Positions 39,845 through 41,534 of a stretch of DNA of 41,534 bases are shown here, in pieces. The translations under genes were made by a program, and so were the position numbers. Numbering within the stretch: the first letter of the stretch is position 1; every line of letters begins with the position of its first letter. The notes under the pieces were generated by a model. It was not told the origin of the DNA. It made no database searches and worked only from the letters and a program-made list of their open reading frames with translations. Source of the DNA: Deinococci bacterium (GTDB lineage: Bacteria; Deinococcota; Deinococci; Deinococcales; Trueperaceae); assembly GCA_030149325.1 (NCBI GenBank), contig JASBRS010000017.1:1-41534 (forward strand), given 5' to 3'.

Positions 39845-40683
39845 CGCCGGGCGCGGCGGCGCACCGCCGCTTCTACCGTGGTGTCGATGACCATCGCCAC
39901 CGTCATCAACCCCGTGCCGCCCGGCATGGGCGTGAGATAGCCGGCCACCTCGCCGACCGCGGGGTCGACATCGCCGGCGATGCCGTCGGCCTCGCGCGTC
40001 ATCCCGACATCGAGGACGGCCGCGCCCGGAGCGACCATGTCGGCGGTGATGACGCGCGCCCGTCCGGCCGCCGCCACCACGATGTCACCCTGACGGGTCA
40101 CCGCAGCCAGGTCGCGGGTGCGGGAGTGCGCCATGGTGACGGTAGCGTTGCGGTGCTGGAAGAGCGCGGCTGCGGGCCGACCCACCAGGTTCGAGCGCCC
40201 CACGATCACCACGTGGCGCCCCTCGATCTCCACCCCGTAGTGGTCGAGCAACGCCAGCAGCCCCCGGGGCGTGGCCGGCGCCAGGGCCGGCCGGCCGGTC
40301 CACAGACGGCCGACGTTGACCGGATGCAGGCCGTCGACGTCCTTGTCGGGATCGATGAGGTCGAGCACCGGCTGCGGATCGAGGCCCTCCGGCAGCGGCA
40401 GTTGGACCAGGATCCCGTCGACCTCGTCGTCGTCGTTGAGCCCGCGCACCACGGCCTCGACCTCCGCCTGGCTGGCGGTGTCGGGCAGGACGTGCGTCTC
40501 GGAGACCACGCCCACGCGCTTGGCCATGCGCTCCTTGGAGCGCACGTAGTAGGCGCTGGCCGGGTCCTCGCCGACGCGCACGAACACCAGCTTGGGCGCG
40601 AAGGGGAGTGTCGCGACCCGTTCCCTCAGCCGCTCGGCCACCGCCGCCGACACCACCTTGCCGTCGAGCCTGATCGCTGTCAC
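39841..40683 (-). CDS. folD: Methylenetetrahydrofolate dehydrogenase/cyclohydrolase
   Basis: 280 residues. It interconverts 5,10-methylene- and 10-formyl-tetrahydrofolate, feeding purine synthesis. The active-site lysine is K50 in SAYYVRSKER; GILVQLPLP, the DKDVDGLHPVN segment, VIVGRSNLVGRPAA and a late PMPGGTGLMTVAM complete the family pattern. The last motif has GGTGLMT where GGVGPMT is usual. GTG overlaps the nusB stop (GTGA). Confidence 0.96.
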   Translation of the reverse strand: MTAIRLDGKVVSAAVAERLRERVATLPFAPKLVFVRVGEDPASAYYVRSKERMAKRVGVVSETHVLPDTASQAEVEAVVRGLNDDDEVDGILVQLPLPEGLDPQPVLDLIDPDKDVDGLHPVNVGRLWTGRPALAPATPRGLLALLDHYGVEIEGRHVVIVGRSNLVGRPAAALFQHRNATVTMAHSRTRDLAAVTRQGDIVVAAAGRARVITADMVAPGAAVLDVGMTREADGIAGDVDPAVGEVAGYLTPMPGGTGLMTVAMVIDTTVEAAVRRRARR

Positions 40684-41159
40684 CTGCCTACCTCGTCTCC
40701 ATCCCGGCCACGCTCCTCGGCCAACCGCCGGAACACCTTGGCCAACACCCCGTTGACGAAGCGTCCCGACTCCTCGCCCCCGAACTTCTTCGCCAGGCGT
40801 ACGGCCATCTCGATCGCGACCTCCGGCGGTCCCGGCGGACCGAAGCGCATCTCCGTCACCGCCAGGCGCAGCACGTTGAGGTCGGTCTGGGCCATCTGGG
40901 TGAAGCTCCAGCCGCTGACCAGCTCGGCCAGCTCGGCGTCCACCGCCGCGCGGTGCTCGGCGTAGGCCGTCACCAGCGTCTGCGCGAAGTCGAGCGTCGA
41001 GGTGTCCAGGTCCTCGCCGTAGGCGGCATCGGCCTCCGAGTCCTGCTCGTCGGCGGCGTCCTCCCGGACCTGCCGCCAGACGTCGAGCACGGGGGTGCCG
41101 CCGCGCTCGGACTGGAACAGGGTTCGGAAGGCCAGCTCGCGCGCCCTGCGCCTAGCCAC
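40680..41159 (-). CDS. nusB: Transcription antitermination factor NusB
   Basis: 159 residues. The N-terminal ARRRARELAFRTLFQSE is the RNA-binding start; FTQMAQTDLNVLRLAVTEMRF and EVAIEMAVRLAKKFGGEESGRFVNGVLAKV are the conserved C-terminal helices. It acts with NusE/S10 in rRNA antitermination. An acidic loop at ~33-52 is longer than in most NusB proteins. The GTG start overlaps the end of the Asp23-like gene by 8 bases. Confidence 0.95.
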   Translation of the reverse strand: MARRRARELAFRTLFQSERGGTPVLDVWRQVREDAADEQDSEADAAYGEDLDTSTLDFAQTLVTAYAEHRAAVDAELAELVSGWSFTQMAQTDLNVLRLAVTEMRFGPPGPPEVAIEMAVRLAKKFGGEESGRFVNGVLAKVFRRLAEERGRDGDEVGR

Positions 41160-41496
41160 CGGGCGGTTCCTCCGGGGCGTCGACGCTCTCCACCTGCACG
41201 TTGACGCTGCGCACGGCCAGCCCCGTCATCGACGCCACCGCTTCGCGGATGGCGCGTTGAGCCTGGGCCGAGACCTTGGGGATCTCGACGCCGTAGGCGA
41301 CCGCCACCCGCAGGTCGACGTAGACGTCGGGGCCCTCACGCTCGATGGCGATGCCCTTGGCACGGCGCCCGCTCAGGAACTCGCCCACCCTCGCCGGCGG
41401 CACGATCGGCCGCAGGCCCTCGATCTCGTCGAGGGCGAGCTGCGCGATGCCGTACAGCACATCGGGGGCGATCTCGAGGTCGAGCTCCTCGCTCAC
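41152..41496 (-). CDS. Asp23/Gls24-family protein
   Basis: 114 residues. IAPDVLYGIAQLALDEIEG is the usual family start and VYVDLRVAVAYGVEIPKVSAQAQRAIREAV the core. Asp23 proteins are linked to envelope stress; their position upstream of nusB is common in Gram-positive and Deinococcota genomes. The GTG lies 6 bases after a TAGGAT hexamer and also overlaps the stop of an upstream frame (GTGA). Confidence 0.92.
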   Translation of the reverse strand: MSEELDLEIAPDVLYGIAQLALDEIEGLRPIVPPARVGEFLSGRRAKGIAIEREGPDVYVDLRVAVAYGVEIPKVSAQAQRAIREAVASMTGLAVRSVNVQVESVDAPEEPPGG

Positions 41497-41534
41497 GGGG
41501 CCATCCTACGCGCGATGAAGTTGGTGTACACCGC
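41493..41534 (-). CDS. C-terminal fragment of an unidentified gene at the window edge
   Basis: Fourteen codons ending YTNFIARRMAP and a TGA that overlaps the Asp23-like GTG as GTGA. The stop/start overlap, frequent in this genome, argues that it is a real gene end. It is too short to identify. Confidence 0.4.
   Translation of the reverse strand, partial: AVYTNFIARRMAP
41503..41508 (-). promoter_or_regulatory. Possible -10 box (TAGGAT) of the Asp23-like gene
   Basis: TAGGAT on the minus strand ends 6 bases before the GTG. It overlaps the possible upstream coding end, so either an internal promoter or chance. Confidence 0.3.

Overview
The window is a dense, GC-rich bacterial chromosome segment. 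It most resembles the phylum Deinococcota, and within it a Trueperaceae-like lineage; that finer placement is inference. The evidence is a near-complete LysW-dependent alpha-aminoadipate lysine pathway (the Thermus/Deinococcus route), a bacillithiol gene (bshC), and many genes whose start codon lies 5-9 bases after a TANNNT -10 box with no ribosome binding site (probable leaderless mRNAs, common in Deinococcus). There is no sign of a phage, an insertion sequence or a CRISPR array. Apart from one tRNA-Leu, all genes are protein coding.

Left part (1-7.7 kb). A large GH13 glycosidase runs off the left edge on the minus strand. Divergent from it is a three-gene secreted operon with ATGA overlaps: a lipoprotein with a putative-Ig and a cohesin-like domain, a secreted protein of unknown function, and a secreted protein with a degenerate matrixin-type zinc motif followed by a paired dockerin-like EF-hand. 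Then come a pterin-carbinolamine dehydratase and an unrecognised 628-residue protein on the minus strand.

Lysine operon (7.8-18.03 kb, minus strand). A single strong promoter (TTGACA-17-TACCAT, 18006-18034) reads into homocitrate synthase, lysT, lysU, lysW, lysX, lysY, a YcaQ-type DNA glycosylase, a GNAT acetyltransferase, lysZ, lysJ and lysK, mostly with stop/start overlaps. The LysW carrier protein keeps its EDWGE tail but has no cysteines, so the usual zinc ribbon is missing.

Middle (18.1-30.7 kb). A SagB-like nitroreductase diverges from mutY across a perfect 15-bp inverted repeat. Next are a 4HBT thioesterase, guaB (preceded by an 8-codon leaderless upstream frame whose stop overlaps the guaB start), bshC, a comB-wecG pair, the purQ-purL-purF operon, a small YrhK-like membrane protein, tRNA-Leu(CAA) and secG.

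Right part (30.8-41.5 kb). A peptide ABC transporter is encoded as a binding protein, two permeases and two ATPases, with an internal GC hairpin after the binding-protein gene and separate promoters for the later genes. A trans-polyprenyl synthase follows, again preceded by a leaderless upstream frame (22 codons) with a GTGA overlap. Then come comF and a convergent housekeeping operon: an end-of-gene fragment, asp23-like, nusB, folD and a divergent-PAP membrane protein.

The observations most worth pursuing are the cysteine-free LysW, the cohesin-like/dockerin-like pair with its pseudo-protease, the two coupled leaderless upstream frames, and the DNA glycosylase/GNAT pair embedded in the lysine operon.
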